From NCBI RefSeq assembly GCF_002002885.1, contig NZ_CP019510.1, positions 248,001 to 312,000 of the forward strand: a stretch of DNA of 64,000 bases, written 5' to 3'. A program made the translations under genes and the position numbers. Positions 8,522-17,496 of this stretch are shown in pieces. This DNA is from Janthinobacterium sp. LM6. Lineage in GTDB: Bacteria > Pseudomonadota > Gammaproteobacteria > Burkholderiales > Burkholderiaceae_D. Below the pieces are notes generated by a model. It did no database searches, was not told the origin of the DNA, and was given only the letters and a program-made list of their open reading frames with translations. The number at the start of each line of letters is the position of its first letter. The stretch's first letter is position 1.

Positions 8522-9185
8522 TATCGCCCCATCTGATTTCTGCATGCTGATGCGCCAGCAGATACGCATTTGTCTGGCTAAATGGCTTGCTGCCAAAGAA
8601 ACCTTTGCTGGCCGACAAGGGAGAGGGATGCGGCGCCGTCAGCACCAGGTGCTTGCCGGGGTCGATCAGGCTGCGCTTGGCTTGCGCGTAGCCGCCCCAC
8701 AGGATGAACACGAGGTGTTCGCGCTCGGCGGACAGGTGGCCGATGGCGCTGTCCGTCAGCTTTTCCCACCCCTTGGCGGCGTGCGAGCCTGCCACCCCGG
8801 CGCGCACCGTCAGCACGCTGTTGAGCAAGAACACGCCTTGCTCGGCCCAGTCGGACAAATCCGTGCGCGTGCGCACCACGCCCACGTCGCTGTGTAATTC
8901 CTTGAAGATATTCTGCAGGCTAGGCTGTGGCGGCGTGCCTTCGGGAATCGAAAAACACAGCCCCATGGCCGCACCGGGCGTGTGATACGGGTCTTGCCCC
9001 AGAATCACCACCTTGACTTGCTCGAACGGCGTCAGGTCGAACGCCCGGAAGATGGATTTACCCGGCGGAAAACACGGCCCCGCCGCATACTCTTCCTTCA
9101 CGAAGGCGGCCAGGCGTTCCCAGTAGGGCTGGACAAACTCGCCCTCCAGCCGCGCCTTCCACGATGCATCGATGCGTACGTCCAT
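8517..9185 (-). CDS. ung: Uracil-DNA glycosylase, family 1
   Basis: A 222-residue enzyme that excises uracil from DNA in base-excision repair. The catalytic water-activating motif is GQDPYHTPGAAMGLCFS (about residues 61-77), and the minor-groove intercalation motif HPSPLSA is near 184-190. Length is normal. It is a single gene; a terminator for the upstream lip genes separates it from lipA. Its 3' end overlaps the operator-like region of the toxin-antitoxin pair. Confidence 0.97.
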   Translation of the reverse strand: MDVRIDASWKARLEGEFVQPYWERLAAFVKEEYAAGPCFPPGKSIFRAFDLTPFEQVKVVILGQDPYHTPGAAMGLCFSIPEGTPPQPSLQNIFKELHSDVGVVRTRTDLSDWAEQGVFLLNSVLTVRAGVAGSHAAKGWEKLTDSAIGHLSAEREHLVFILWGGYAQAKRSLIDPGKHLVLTAPHPSPLSASKGFFGSKPFSQTNAYLLAHQHAEIRWGDT

Positions 9186-9282
9186 GCGTCACCTCATAGC
9201 CGATTCGTCCACCATGCTTTTTCAGCATGCCAGTATAGGACGCTCAGCCGCATGAGGTGGACACGATACGCACAGGCAAAAA

Positions 9283-9312
9283 AAAGCCGCCAGCGCTATC
9301 GCGGGCGGCTTT
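9283..9312 (-). terminator. Rho-independent terminator downstream of lipA
   Basis: Read on the minus strand, the stem is AAAGCCGCC / GGCGGCTTT (9304-9312 and 9283-9291) followed by a run of T (A-run at about 9278-9285 on the plus strand). It lies between lipA and ung, so it ends leftward lip transcription after the palindromic element. Confidence 0.85.
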
Positions 9313-9330
9313 GATACGGCGCAAGGTGCT

Positions 9331-9492
9331 TAAGTAACCCCCAATAAATTATTGTGTTTTCTGACTTCCATAACCGGCGCTGTGCGGTGTTGCCCGCAGC
9401 TAGCAGTGCTCGCACTGCGTCGCTGCAGGCGCCTTGCACAGCATCCGGTTCTGTTCGTCATAAATTCACAATAATTTCCCGAGGATTACTTA
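9331..9492. repeat. Nested palindromic element, copy 2
   Basis: Outer 26-base inverted repeats at 9331-9356 and 9467-9492 match at 21 positions. An inner pair, AACCGGCGCTGTGC (9372-9385) / GCACAGCATCCGGTT (9436-9450), and a central hairpin GCAGTG/CACTGC (9403-9418) with loop CTCG complete the nest. The right arm includes the lipA stop codon. Together with the terminator it accounts for most of the 304-base gap 9186-9489. Confidence 0.75.
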
Positions 9493-10500
9493 GAAATTCA
9501 GCGCCGATTCCACGCCGGCGCTGTGCGCCTGTTCATCCGCGTGGTACGAGCTGCGCACCATGGCGCCCACGGCGGCGTGGGTGAAGCCCATTTTATAGGC
9601 TTCTTCCTCGAACATTTTAAACACGTCCGGGTGCACGTAGCGGCGCACGGGCAAGTGGCTGTTCGATGGCGCCAGGTACTGGCCGATGGTCAGCATGTCG
9701 ATATCGTGCTCGCGCATGTCGCGCATGACTTGCAGGATTTCCTCGTCCGTCTCGCCCAGGCCCACCATGATGCCGGACTTGGTTTTGACGTCCGGGTACA
9801 TGGCCTTGAAGTCCTTCAGCAGTTTCAGCGAGTGCATGTAATCGGAACCGGGACGGGCTTCCTTGTACAGGCGCGGCGCCGTTTCCAGGTTGTGGTTCAT
9901 GACGTCAGGCAAGCCATCCTTGAACAGGTTCAGGGCTTTTTCCAGGCGGCCGCGGAAGTCGGGTACCAGCACTTCGATGCGGGTGTTCGGCGACAGGGCG
10001 CGCGTTTGCTGGATGCACTCGACGAAATGGCCGGCGCCGCCGTCGCGCAAGTCATCGCGGTCGACGGAGGTGATGACGACGTAGTTCAGGCGCAGCTTGG
10101 CGATGGTTTTCGACAGGTTGGCCGGCTCTTCCTTGTCCAGCGGGTCCGGGCGGCCATGGCCCACGTCGCAGAACGGGCAGCGGCGCGTGCACTTGTCGCC
10201 CATGATCATGAAGGTGGCCGTGCCCTTGCCGAAGCATTCGCCGATGTTCGGGCAGCTGGCTTCCTCGCACACCGTCACGAGTTTGTTTTCGCGCAGGATG
10301 TCCTTGATTTCATAGAAGCGGGTCGATGCCGAAGCGGCCTTGACGCGGATCCAGTCCGGCTTTTTCAGGCGCTCGACTTGCTCGATCGGAATGATCTTGA
10401 TCGGGATGCGCGAGGTCTTGCTGGCGCCTTTTTGCTTTTCGCTCGGGTTGTAGGCGGCGGGAGCGGCGGGGGCGGTGCTGGAAATGGTCTCAGAAGTCAT
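9490..10500 (-). CDS. lipA: Lipoyl synthase
   Basis: A 336-residue radical-SAM enzyme that inserts two sulfur atoms into octanoyl groups on lipoyl domains, the last step of lipoate synthesis. The auxiliary cluster motif is [12 protein letters not shown]; the radical-SAM cluster motif is CTRRCPFC; the C-terminal RSSYHADE carries the conserved serine. The ATG at 10500 has AAGGG nine bases upstream and gives the usual length. An in-frame ATG at 10545 would add 15 residues and overlap lipB by eight bases. It is downstream of lipB in the same transcription unit. Confidence 0.97.
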   Translation of the reverse strand: MTSETISSTAPAAPAAYNPSEKQKGASKTSRIPIKIIPIEQVERLKKPDWIRVKAASASTRFYEIKDILRENKLVTVCEEASCPNIGECFGKGTATFMIMGDKCTRRCPFCDVGHGRPDPLDKEEPANLSKTIAKLRLNYVVITSVDRDDLRDGGAGHFVECIQQTRALSPNTRIEVLVPDFRGRLEKALNLFKDGLPDVMNHNLETAPRLYKEARPGSDYMHSLKLLKDFKAMYPDVKTKSGIMVGLGETDEEILQVMRDMREHDIDMLTIGQYLAPSNSHLPVRRYVHPDVFKMFEEEAYKMGFTHAAVGAMVRSSYHADEQAHSAGVESALNF

Positions 10501-10537
10501 GGCTGCAAGCCCTTGACGGGCATGTTGGTTTGTTTGC

Positions 10538-11242
10538 TCAGGCATCCGCTGCCTGAGGCGCGCCTGCGGCGCTGTTTACTTCGCTTACATCGAGTAATAC
10601 GGTCAATTCCTGGGCCAGGGCCCGCTGCACCTCGGCCAGCGGCGCCACCACGCCCATGCTGCGCATGTCCACCGTCTTCAGGCCGGAATAGCCGCAAGGG
10701 TTAATCCAGGAAAACGGCGCCAGGTCCATCGCCACGTTGAGCGATACGCCATGGTAGGTGCAGCCGTTGCCGCGCACTTTCAAGCCCAGCGCGGCGATCT
10801 TCGCACCCTTGTCTGGCCCGCCGGCAATATAGATGCCGGGCGCGCCATCGATGCGCTCGCCAGCGAGATTATACGCCGCCAGCACGTTGATGATGGCTTG
10901 CTCGATTTTATGCACGAACTGGCGCGCATACAGCTTGCCGCCCGGCTTGTTGCGGCGCAAGTCCATCAGCAGGTAAATCACCACCTGTCCGGGACCGTGG
11001 AACGTCACTTCGCCGCCCCGGTCCGTCTGCACCACGGGCACATTCTCCGCGCCGGCCAGCAGGTGGCCGCGGTCGGCCGCCAGGCCCAAAGTAAATACGG
11101 GCGGATGCTCGACGATCCACAGTTCGTCGCGCGTGTCGGTCGTGCGCGCGTCGGTGAAGGCGCGCATGGCGGCAAAGGTCGGCTCGTAATCGACGCGGCC
11201 CAGCTCGCGGATCAGCGCCGTTTCGGTGCGGGTGGTGGTCAT
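10538..11242 (-). CDS. lipB: Octanoyl-ACP:protein octanoyltransferase
   Basis: A 234-residue transferase that moves octanoate from acyl carrier protein to lipoyl domains. The substrate-pocket motif is [12 protein letters not shown], the catalytic lysine lies in [10 protein letters not shown] and the catalytic cysteine in INPCGYSGL. It is followed at once by lipA. The usual upstream partner ybeD is about 2.9 kb away, behind an inserted MocR/MFS pair. Confidence 0.97.
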   Translation of the reverse strand: MTTTRTETALIRELGRVDYEPTFAAMRAFTDARTTDTRDELWIVEHPPVFTLGLAADRGHLLAGAENVPVVQTDRGGEVTFHGPGQVVIYLLMDLRRNKPGGKLYARQFVHKIEQAIINVLAAYNLAGERIDGAPGIYIAGGPDKGAKIAALGLKVRGNGCTYHGVSLNVAMDLAPFSWINPCGYSGLKTVDMRSMGVVAPLAEVQRALAQELTVLLDVSEVNSAAGAPQAADA

Positions 11243-11317
11243 GACGGATTCTGTAATCAGCTGCCGGCGCCCTGCGGACGCTGCGGCGAAGCCGTGATTA
11301 TAAGCCAGGCCGCCGTT

Positions 11318-12790
11318 TCATTCCGGGGCAGACTCCGGCAACCGCAGCAATCTGCCTAATTTTTGTGCAGCATGGCGTATCTGGGCGGCATTCAGGGCCG
11401 TGTAGCCGAGCAGCACGGCCGGCGCCAATTTTGCGCTGTGACAAAAATCACCGAGCGGCTGCAGCGCCAGCCCCTCGTGCGCCGCGCGCGCGCAAAAGGC
11501 CCGCTCGTCAGTATCCGGCGGCAGCCACAGCACGCAATGAAAACCCGCCTGCTGGCCGGAAATCGCGTAGCGCCCGGGGGCAATCTGCTCGAGGCAGGCC
11601 AGCAGCAGGTCGCGCCGCTCCTTGTAGGCCAGCCGCGCCTGGCGCAAATGGCGCACGAAAGCGCCATCCTCCATCCAGGCGGACAGCGCCAGCTGCTCCG
11701 TCACGCCCACGGAGCGGCCCGTCAACTGCAGGGTGCGCAGCAACTGCGGACGCAAGGCGGGCGGCAGCACCATGAAGCCCACGCGCAGGCCGGCAAACAG
11801 GGTCTTATTAAAACTGCCACAGTAAATCACGCGCTGGTACTGGTCCAGCGCCTTCAGGGCCGCCAGCGGCGCGCTCTGGTAATTGAATTCGCTGTCGTAA
11901 TCGTCTTCCAGCACCCATGCGCCGCTGTCGTTCGCCCATTCCAGCAAGGCCAGGCGGCGCGTGACGGACATGGTCACGCCCAGCGGCGACTGGTGCGCCG
12001 GCGTCACGTAGGCGAGGCGGGCATCCGCGTGCACGCCCAGGGCGGCGCAATCGATGCCCTCGGCGTCGACGGCTATATCCACCGGCACGGCGCCCGCGAG
12101 GGCGAACAGGGCGCGCGCGGCCGGGTAGCCCGGTTCTTCCAGACACACCTTGTCGCCCTCGCGCACGATGCTGCGCGCCAGCAAGTCGATCGCGTGGCGG
12201 ATGCCGGTCGTGACGACGATGTCTTGCGGGTCGCAGCGGACGCCGCGGTACTTGGCGAGGAAATCGGCGATCTGCTGGCGCAGTTCAGGCAAGCCGGCCG
12301 GATCGGCGCTGCACAACTGCTCCGGCGTGGCGGCCGCCAGCGCCCGCGTGGCGCACTTGGACCAGGCGGCCATGGGAAACAGGCTGGCGTCGGCGCGCCG
12401 CGCCACGAAGGGCAAGCCGTCGCGCACGCCCGTATCCGAGGCAGGCGCGGGCGCCACGGCCAGCGGAGCGGGAATGGCGTCGCCCAGGCCTGCCATCAGG
12501 AAGCGTTCCGGCACGACGGCGCACACGCGCGTGCCGGAACCGGGCACGCGCGTCACGTACGCTTCCGCGTGCAGGCGGTCGAACACGGTTTCGATGGTGC
12601 CGCGCGACAACTCCCACCGTTCCGCCAAGGTGCGGCTGGACGGCAGCCGGCTGCCGGCCGGCAGCATCTTCGTCAGAATGGCCGAGCGCAGCGCTTCATA
12701 CGCGCCATCCTGCTTGTTGACGCCCGCCTTGTCGAGCCAGCTGGTGGGGCGAGGCAAGTCCAGGGCGTGCGGTGATTTTCCTCGCGGCAT
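11318..12790 (-). CDS. MocR-family regulator (GntR HTH fused to aminotransferase)
   Basis: A 490-residue protein with an N-terminal GntR winged helix (about 25-95; LPSSRTLAERWELSRGTIETVFDRL) and a C-terminal fold-type I aminotransferase domain. The PLP lysine lies in YCGSFNKTLFAGLRVGFM, and VLEDDYDSEFNY is the cofactor-binding stretch. MocR proteins use PLP or amino compounds as signals rather than for catalysis. The ATG at 12790 (MPRGKSPH) is chosen because the domain begins soon after. The frame is open to 12841 and neither start has a strong ribosome-binding site. It is divergent from an MFS exporter gene, its likely target. Confidence 0.87.
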   Translation of the reverse strand: MPRGKSPHALDLPRPTSWLDKAGVNKQDGAYEALRSAILTKMLPAGSRLPSSRTLAERWELSRGTIETVFDRLHAEAYVTRVPGSGTRVCAVVPERFLMAGLGDAIPAPLAVAPAPASDTGVRDGLPFVARRADASLFPMAAWSKCATRALAAATPEQLCSADPAGLPELRQQIADFLAKYRGVRCDPQDIVVTTGIRHAIDLLARSIVREGDKVCLEEPGYPAARALFALAGAVPVDIAVDAEGIDCAALGVHADARLAYVTPAHQSPLGVTMSVTRRLALLEWANDSGAWVLEDDYDSEFNYQSAPLAALKALDQYQRVIYCGSFNKTLFAGLRVGFMVLPPALRPQLLRTLQLTGRSVGVTEQLALSAWMEDGAFVRHLRQARLAYKERRDLLLACLEQIAPGRYAISGQQAGFHCVLWLPPDTDERAFCARAAHEGLALQPLGDFCHSAKLAPAVLLGYTALNAAQIRHAAQKLGRLLRLPESAPE

Positions 12791-12797
12791 AATAATC

Positions 12798-12812
12798 GTC
12801 CAAGTGGTCCAA
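12798..12812. promoter_or_regulatory. Direct repeat in the mocR/MFS intergenic region
   Basis: GTCCAA occurs twice (12798-12803 and 12807-12812) separated by GTG, eight bases upstream of the chosen mocR start. MocR regulators usually bind short direct repeats near the divergent promoter, so this is a candidate operator. It would lie within coding sequence if the longer mocR start is used. Confidence 0.4.
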
Positions 12813-12915
12813 TGAATTTTCTGATGACTGGCACTTCGCATTACACCACAAACATTCTACTCTCACCGTTCCGGTGCGCCAGCGGGGCGCACCTGCAATC
12901 TTGCGCTTGGAAACA

Positions 12916-14121
12916 ATGATCAAAAACACATCTCTGCCGCTGTGGGCCTGGGGCGCCATCGTGCTGCTGCTGGTCTGCCTGTCGCGCATCAGCATCGACA
13001 TCTATTTGCCTTCGCTGCCGGCCATGGCCGATGCCCTGCATGCCAGCGATGCCCAGTTGCAACTGACCCTGAGCCTGTTCATGGCCGGCTCGGCCGCCTC
13101 GATGCTCGCGTGCGGGCCGCTGGCCGACCGCTACGGACGCCGCCCCGTGCTGCTGGCCGGCACGGGAATTTTTGTGCTCGCCAGCATCGTCTGCAGCGTG
13201 ACTTCCGATGTGCACGTGCTGATCGCCGCGCGCGTGCTGCAGGCGTTCGGCGGCTGCAGCGGCACCATCATCGGCCGGGTCATGGTGCGCGACCGCTTCG
13301 ACCCCGCCACGCAGGCGCGCATGCTGGGGCAAATCTCGATGGTGATGGGCTTGTCGCCGATCCTGGCGCCGCTGGCCGGCAGCGTGCTCGACGCGGCATT
13401 CGGCTGGCGCGCCGTGTTTGGCGCGCTATGCCTGCTGGGCGCGCTGTCGCTGTGGCTGATCATCGTCTACGTGCCGGAAACCAGGCCGGCCAGCGTCGTG
13501 CCGCAGGGCAATACCCTGGCGCTGTACCGCCGCCTGCTGGGCGACGCGTATTTCCTGCGCTATGCGCTGGCCATCGGTTGTGTATATTGCACGTATTTCC
13601 CCTTCATCGCGGAATCGTCCGTGCTGTTGCAAAGGGGCATGCACCTGTCGCCCGGTGCGTATGCGCTGGTGTTCGGACTGACGGTGAGCGGCTATATCGC
13701 GGGGTCGAGCCTGTTTCGCGCGCTGGGACCGCGCCTGGGCGCCGATTACATGCTGGGCGTGGCGGTGCTGATCAATGTGGCGGGTGCGGCCAGCTTGTTG
13801 CTGGCGGGTACGTTGGCGCCGCAGCATGTGGCGTCGCTGGTGGCGCCCATGCTGCTGGTGATGGTGTCGGTGGGCATGGCGATTCCCGCCTGCCAGCTGG
13901 CCGTGCTGCAGCCGTATGGCGCCCAGGCGGGCAGCGCCTCGGGCCTGTTCTTCTTCGTACAGATGGCCATTACGGCCGCCTGCGGCGCCGTCATCGCCGC
14001 CATCACGGACGGCAGCGCACAACCGCTGCTGTGGGTGACGGCGACGGCCAGTGGCGCTTTTGCCGCCGTCTGGCTGCTCACGAAGAGCCGGGCCAGCGTG
14101 ACGGCAGCCAGCCTTACATGA
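12916..14121 (+). CDS. Bcr/CflA-type MFS drug exporter
   Basis: A 401-residue, 12-helix major facilitator of the DHA1 Bcr/CflA subfamily, which exports drugs or metabolites using proton import. Helix 1 carries SRISIDIYLPSLPAMADAL, typical of Bcr. The loop 2-3 signature is ADRYGRRPVLLAG, and motif C is in helix 5 (MGLSPILAPLAGSVL). The ATG at 12916 is preferred to one at 12874 because the latter would add a non-hydrophobic leader. It is divergent from mocR, a common regulator/exporter arrangement. The stop overlaps the convergent ybeD gene by eight bases. Confidence 0.92.
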   Translation: MIKNTSLPLWAWGAIVLLLVCLSRISIDIYLPSLPAMADALHASDAQLQLTLSLFMAGSAASMLACGPLADRYGRRPVLLAGTGIFVLASIVCSVTSDVHVLIAARVLQAFGGCSGTIIGRVMVRDRFDPATQARMLGQISMVMGLSPILAPLAGSVLDAAFGWRAVFGALCLLGALSLWLIIVYVPETRPASVVPQGNTLALYRRLLGDAYFLRYALAIGCVYCTYFPFIAESSVLLQRGMHLSPGAYALVFGLTVSGYIAGSSLFRALGPRLGADYMLGVAVLINVAGAASLLLAGTLAPQHVASLVAPMLLVMVSVGMAIPACQLAVLQPYGAQAGSASGLFFFVQMAITAACGAVIAAITDGSAQPLLWVTATASGAFAAVWLLTKSRASVTAASLT

Positions 14122-14410
14122 CGATCTTGACCATCGGGTGGCCCGACAGCGCCATGTACAGGGCATCGAGCTGCTCGCGGCTGATGGCGCGCACGGTGAC
14201 GGTCAGACCCGTGTAATTGCCCTTGCCCGATGGGCGCTCTTCCATGCGGCCTGCGTGGAAGGTCGGATCGTGGCTGATCACCAGTTCCAGCATGGTCGGC
14301 GCGAAATCGACGTGCGTCGGGCCCATGATCTTGATGGGAAAATCGCTCGGGTATTCGATCAGCGATTCGCTGGGAGGAATCGTCACTTCGGTGGGTGGGG
14401 TGGTTTGCAT
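14114..14410 (-). CDS. ybeD: YbeD/DUF493 family protein
   Basis: A 98-residue protein of the DUF493 family, ferredoxin-like in fold and of unclear function, usually next to lipB. The core PSDFPIKIMG and VTVRAISREQLDALY are recognisable. In many proteobacteria the gene directly precedes lipB. Here a regulator/exporter pair lies between them, so co-transcription is lost or depends on read-through antisense to the MFS gene. The 3' end overlaps the MFS gene by eight bases. Confidence 0.92.
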   Translation of the reverse strand: MQTTPPTEVTIPPSESLIEYPSDFPIKIMGPTHVDFAPTMLELVISHDPTFHAGRMEERPSGKGNYTGLTVTVRAISREQLDALYMALSGHPMVKIVM

Positions 14411-14543
14411 GGGAAATCCAATCAGTGCCGGTCAGAACAGACGGCGCGGCGCATGGCGCGCGGCGGCTGCAGAAAGGCGTATTGTAGCCAACTTTGGCGG
14501 CGCCTGCGCCGTTGCCATGGCGCCAGGGGCGCGGAAAAAAAAA

Positions 14544-14562
14544 GCCAGCTTTGTAAGCTGGC
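14544..14562 (-). terminator. Rho-independent terminator for the FecR/DUF6600 gene
   Basis: On the minus strand the stem GCCAGCTT/AAGCTGGC with a 3-base loop is followed by a run of nine T. It lies about 200 bases downstream of the FecR/DUF6600 gene, which reads toward it. The rest of the 349-base gap 14411-14759 shows no gene that I can support. Confidence 0.88.
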
Positions 14563-14759
14563 GAAAACTATTTCGTTTGGACAAAATAGCCGGAAAATCG
14601 GTGCTGTCAGCCGCGCAGGCATTGCGCTGTGCTGCAATGACTCCACTGTAGACAAAACACTGCGGCTTGACCGCTGAAATGTGACGAACTGTCGGTTTGG
14701 CGGCTTGAACGTCGTTAATCCATGACCGGACGGACAGACAGCCAGCGCCAGCGGCCAGT

Positions 14760-16562
14760 TCAGCGCTCCGCTTCCTGCATCCGGCCATTACGGCCGGGGC
14801 CGCCGCGCTCATTGCCCCGGTCATTGTTCCGTTCACGCGGAGGCCCGCTGCGTTCGCCCCCGCGCGCCTCCTGTGCCGGACGCGCCACAGGAGCCGGCAT
14901 CGGCGGCGGCGCGGGCCGCGGCTGGGCCACGGGCGGCGGCGCAGGCATGGCAGGCGGCGCCGTCTGCAGCACTTCGCGGCGGCCGCCACGCTCCCAGCGG
15001 TTGCCGTCCGGGCGCGGCACCTCGGCAGGACGCTCGATGGCGGGGCGCGGCGGCTGCGGCCGCTCGGTGCGCGGCCGCTGTTCGCCACGCCATCCGGGAT
15101 GCGCCACCGGATCTTGCACGGGCGGCAAGGAAGGCGCCGCCGGCATCACGGGCTGGGCCGGTATCGGCGGCTGCGGCGGCTGGACTGGCACGGGCGGCCG
15201 GTTCGGCTGCATGGGACGCGGCGCCAGGTGCGTCTGGCCATCGTCCGTCTGCAAGCGGCCAGGGCGGTTGCCCCAGTCGCGCCGGAAACCATCTTGCTGG
15301 CGCGGCGCATCGACGGAACGCTGCCAGTTGCCCGCCGGCGCAGGCGGCGTGCTCAAGGGCATGCTTTGCAGCACGGGGGCCGGCATGATGGTGCGATTGC
15401 GGCGCGGCACGTTCACCGTGCGCGCGCCGCCAAAACGCTCGCCCGGCAGCATCGTCATGCCTTCGCGGCGTTCGCGCTCGCCCGCCACGGAACGGCGCCC
15501 CTCGGCAACGCGGTTGAGGCGGCGCTCATAGTCCGCGCTGGCGCGGTAGCCGGGCACGTAGCGCTCGTGCGGCGACAGGGGAAACCAGCCCACGCCCGGC
15601 TGCTGGCCGTGGCCGGTCCCGTGATTGCCGCCGACCCAGCCCACCAGGGCCGGCGCCCAGGGCACGCGGCCGCGCTCGCGGCCCGGTGCCCAGCCCCAGC
15701 GGTGGCCCAGCAGCACCCAGCGGCCGTAATGCGAGGGCGCGTAGCCCCACGGCGCATTGTCGACCCAGGTCCAGCCCCATGGCGCGATCCACGTCCAGCG
15801 CCCGTCGCTGTACGGCGCCCATCCCAGCGGCACGCTGGCAGGCAGCCACAGCGGGCCGTATTCCGCATCGTCCTGCCAGGCGCCATAGCGGTCCAGCTCT
15901 TCATAGCCGGTCGTATCGTCCGTGACATAGCGCAAGGCCGGCGCGGCGGCAGGCAAGGCTTCGGGCCAGTTGTCGAAGGAGACTCTCTGCGCGGCGCCCG
16001 TGCGCAATTCCTCGTCCGTCAGCTCGGCGCGCTTGCCTGCACGCAAGGTGACGCTGCCCGTCGCGCCATCCACGTCGGCCGCGCCGTCGAGCACGCTGAC
16101 GACGCTGGTGCCGGGCTGGCGCCCCGCCTCGATGCGCACCCAGCCCGGCTGGGTCAGGATCACGCGCGCCTGGGCCGTGGTCAGCTCGAAGCCGCGCAGC
16201 GCGTCCGGGTTGCGCACGCGCACGCTGACCGTGCCATAACCGAGGTGCAATTTGAAACTGTCGTCATCGAGCTCGCTCACTTCCAGCTCGGAATCGCCAT
16301 CGAGGCGCACGGCGGCCGCGCCCACGCGCAATTCCGCCAGCGCGCCGCGCATGGTGGTTAGCCGGTTATCCGTCGTGACGGGCCAGTTCAGCAGGGCATT
16401 TTGCGCCTCGCCCTCGCCGGCGCGCACCAGCACCTGCCCTTCGACGGTGGAAATGCGCCCCACGCGGGCGGGCGGGTCCTGCGCCAGGGCCAGGGAGCAC
16501 GCCGACGACAGCAGCACGGCGCACACGGTGTTGAGAAAAGGGGAGGATAGGGTCGGACGCAT
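14760..16562 (-). CDS. FecR-domain / DUF6600 secreted protein
   Basis: A 600-residue exported protein. It has a signal peptide (about 1-27, ending ALAQ) and a FecR-like domain (about 35-190; RVGRISTVEGQVLVRAG, then LRVGAAAVRLDGDSELEV). A tryptophan-rich DUF6600-type block follows at about 225-330, with GRWTWIAPWGWTWVDNAPWG and HYGRWVLLGHRWGWAPG. The last 220 residues are low-complexity, rich in proline, arginine and glutamine. Function is unknown; the design suggests a periplasmic or surface protein. It is monocistronic with a strong terminator. Confidence 0.82.
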   Translation of the reverse strand: MRPTLSSPFLNTVCAVLLSSACSLALAQDPPARVGRISTVEGQVLVRAGEGEAQNALLNWPVTTDNRLTTMRGALAELRVGAAAVRLDGDSELEVSELDDDSFKLHLGYGTVSVRVRNPDALRGFELTTAQARVILTQPGWVRIEAGRQPGTSVVSVLDGAADVDGATGSVTLRAGKRAELTDEELRTGAAQRVSFDNWPEALPAAAPALRYVTDDTTGYEELDRYGAWQDDAEYGPLWLPASVPLGWAPYSDGRWTWIAPWGWTWVDNAPWGYAPSHYGRWVLLGHRWGWAPGRERGRVPWAPALVGWVGGNHGTGHGQQPGVGWFPLSPHERYVPGYRASADYERRLNRVAEGRRSVAGERERREGMTMLPGERFGGARTVNVPRRNRTIMPAPVLQSMPLSTPPAPAGNWQRSVDAPRQQDGFRRDWGNRPGRLQTDDGQTHLAPRPMQPNRPPVPVQPPQPPIPAQPVMPAAPSLPPVQDPVAHPGWRGEQRPRTERPQPPRPAIERPAEVPRPDGNRWERGGRREVLQTAPPAMPAPPPVAQPRPAPPPMPAPVARPAQEARGGERSGPPRERNNDRGNERGGPGRNGRMQEAER

Positions 16563-16674
16563 GGCAGCGCTCCAGGCAGGACGGACAGAGATGAAAGGTA
16601 GACAACACCCCGATTACAGTCCTATCGGGCGGGCATCGCAAGCGGGCTTACAAATGTTTGCATCTTGATCTGGC

Positions 16675-17316
16675 TCAGGAGGCCGCCTGGCCGCCGCGCT
16701 TGACGAAGAACAGGGCGGCGCCGACGGCCATCAGCAAGCCGCCAAAGAAGCGGTTCTGTTTTTTCACGGCGCGCGCGTCGCGGAAGAAGCGCTGCATCGA
16801 GGACGCTAAAAAGGCGTAGCTGTGCATGACGATCTGGTCGATCGTGCACATGGTGACGGCCAGGATCAGCAATTGCGGCAACAGCGGAGACGTCGGGCTG
16901 ATGAATTGCGGCAACACCGCCACCATGAAGATGATGCCCTTCGGATTCGTCACATTCGTCAGGAAACCCGTCAGCACGCGCCGGCGCATGGACGGCACCA
17001 CGGCGTCCGCATGCAGGTCGCCCGTCACGGCCACCTTGGCGCGCCATTGCGACAGGCCCAGGTAGATCAGGTACAAGGCGCCCACCGTCTTGACGATATT
17101 GAACGCCACTTCGGAAGCGAGCAGCAGGGAACCGACCCCAGCGCCCGCGATGCCCAGCACCACCAGCAGGCCCAGCTGCAGGCCCAGAATCGTGGCACTG
17201 GCCTTTCTGACCCCGTAGGACAGGCCGTGCGACATCGACAGCACGGCGCCCGAGCCGGGCGAAACGGCGATGATGGAGGCGGCGATGACAAAGGTGATCC
17301 AGGTGGCAAAGGGCAT
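16675..17316 (-). CDS. LysE/RhtB-family amino-acid exporter
   Basis: A 213-residue membrane protein with about six helices, from the LysE/RhtB family that exports amino acids such as threonine or homoserine. The family motif near the N-terminus is SPGSGAVLSMSHGLSYGVRKA. The central FLTNVTNPKGIIFMVAVLPQF is the conserved loop and helix. The ATG at 17316 is used; an upstream TTG is less likely. The substrate cannot be set from sequence. Confidence 0.9.
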   Translation of the reverse strand: MPFATWITFVIAASIIAVSPGSGAVLSMSHGLSYGVRKASATILGLQLGLLVVLGIAGAGVGSLLLASEVAFNIVKTVGALYLIYLGLSQWRAKVAVTGDLHADAVVPSMRRRVLTGFLTNVTNPKGIIFMVAVLPQFISPTSPLLPQLLILAVTMCTIDQIVMHSYAFLASSMQRFFRDARAVKKQNRFFGGLLMAVGAALFFVKRGGQAAS

Positions 17317-17435
17317 GCGGTGTCCAAAAATGGTGATGAGAGGCAATTTTAACCCGGTCAGTGCGGCCCTGCCGGCCTTCGCTGAGGTAAGATCAGGGTC
17401 GTGCTTTTCCTTGCCCTACAACCAAGAACAACATC

Positions 17436-17495
17436 ATGAAAAACAACACTTTCCTCGCTCCACAATTTCCTGCCACCACCGTGGGAGCGCGCTGA
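17436..17495 (+). other. Possible 19-codon upstream ORF before yedI
   Basis: An ATG at 17436 opens a 19-codon frame ([19 protein letters not shown]) whose TGA ends one base before the yedI ATG at 17497. The yedI ribosome-binding sequence GGGAG lies inside it. It could be a leader peptide coupling translation, or a chance frame. Confidence 0.25.
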
Positions 17496-17496
17496 G

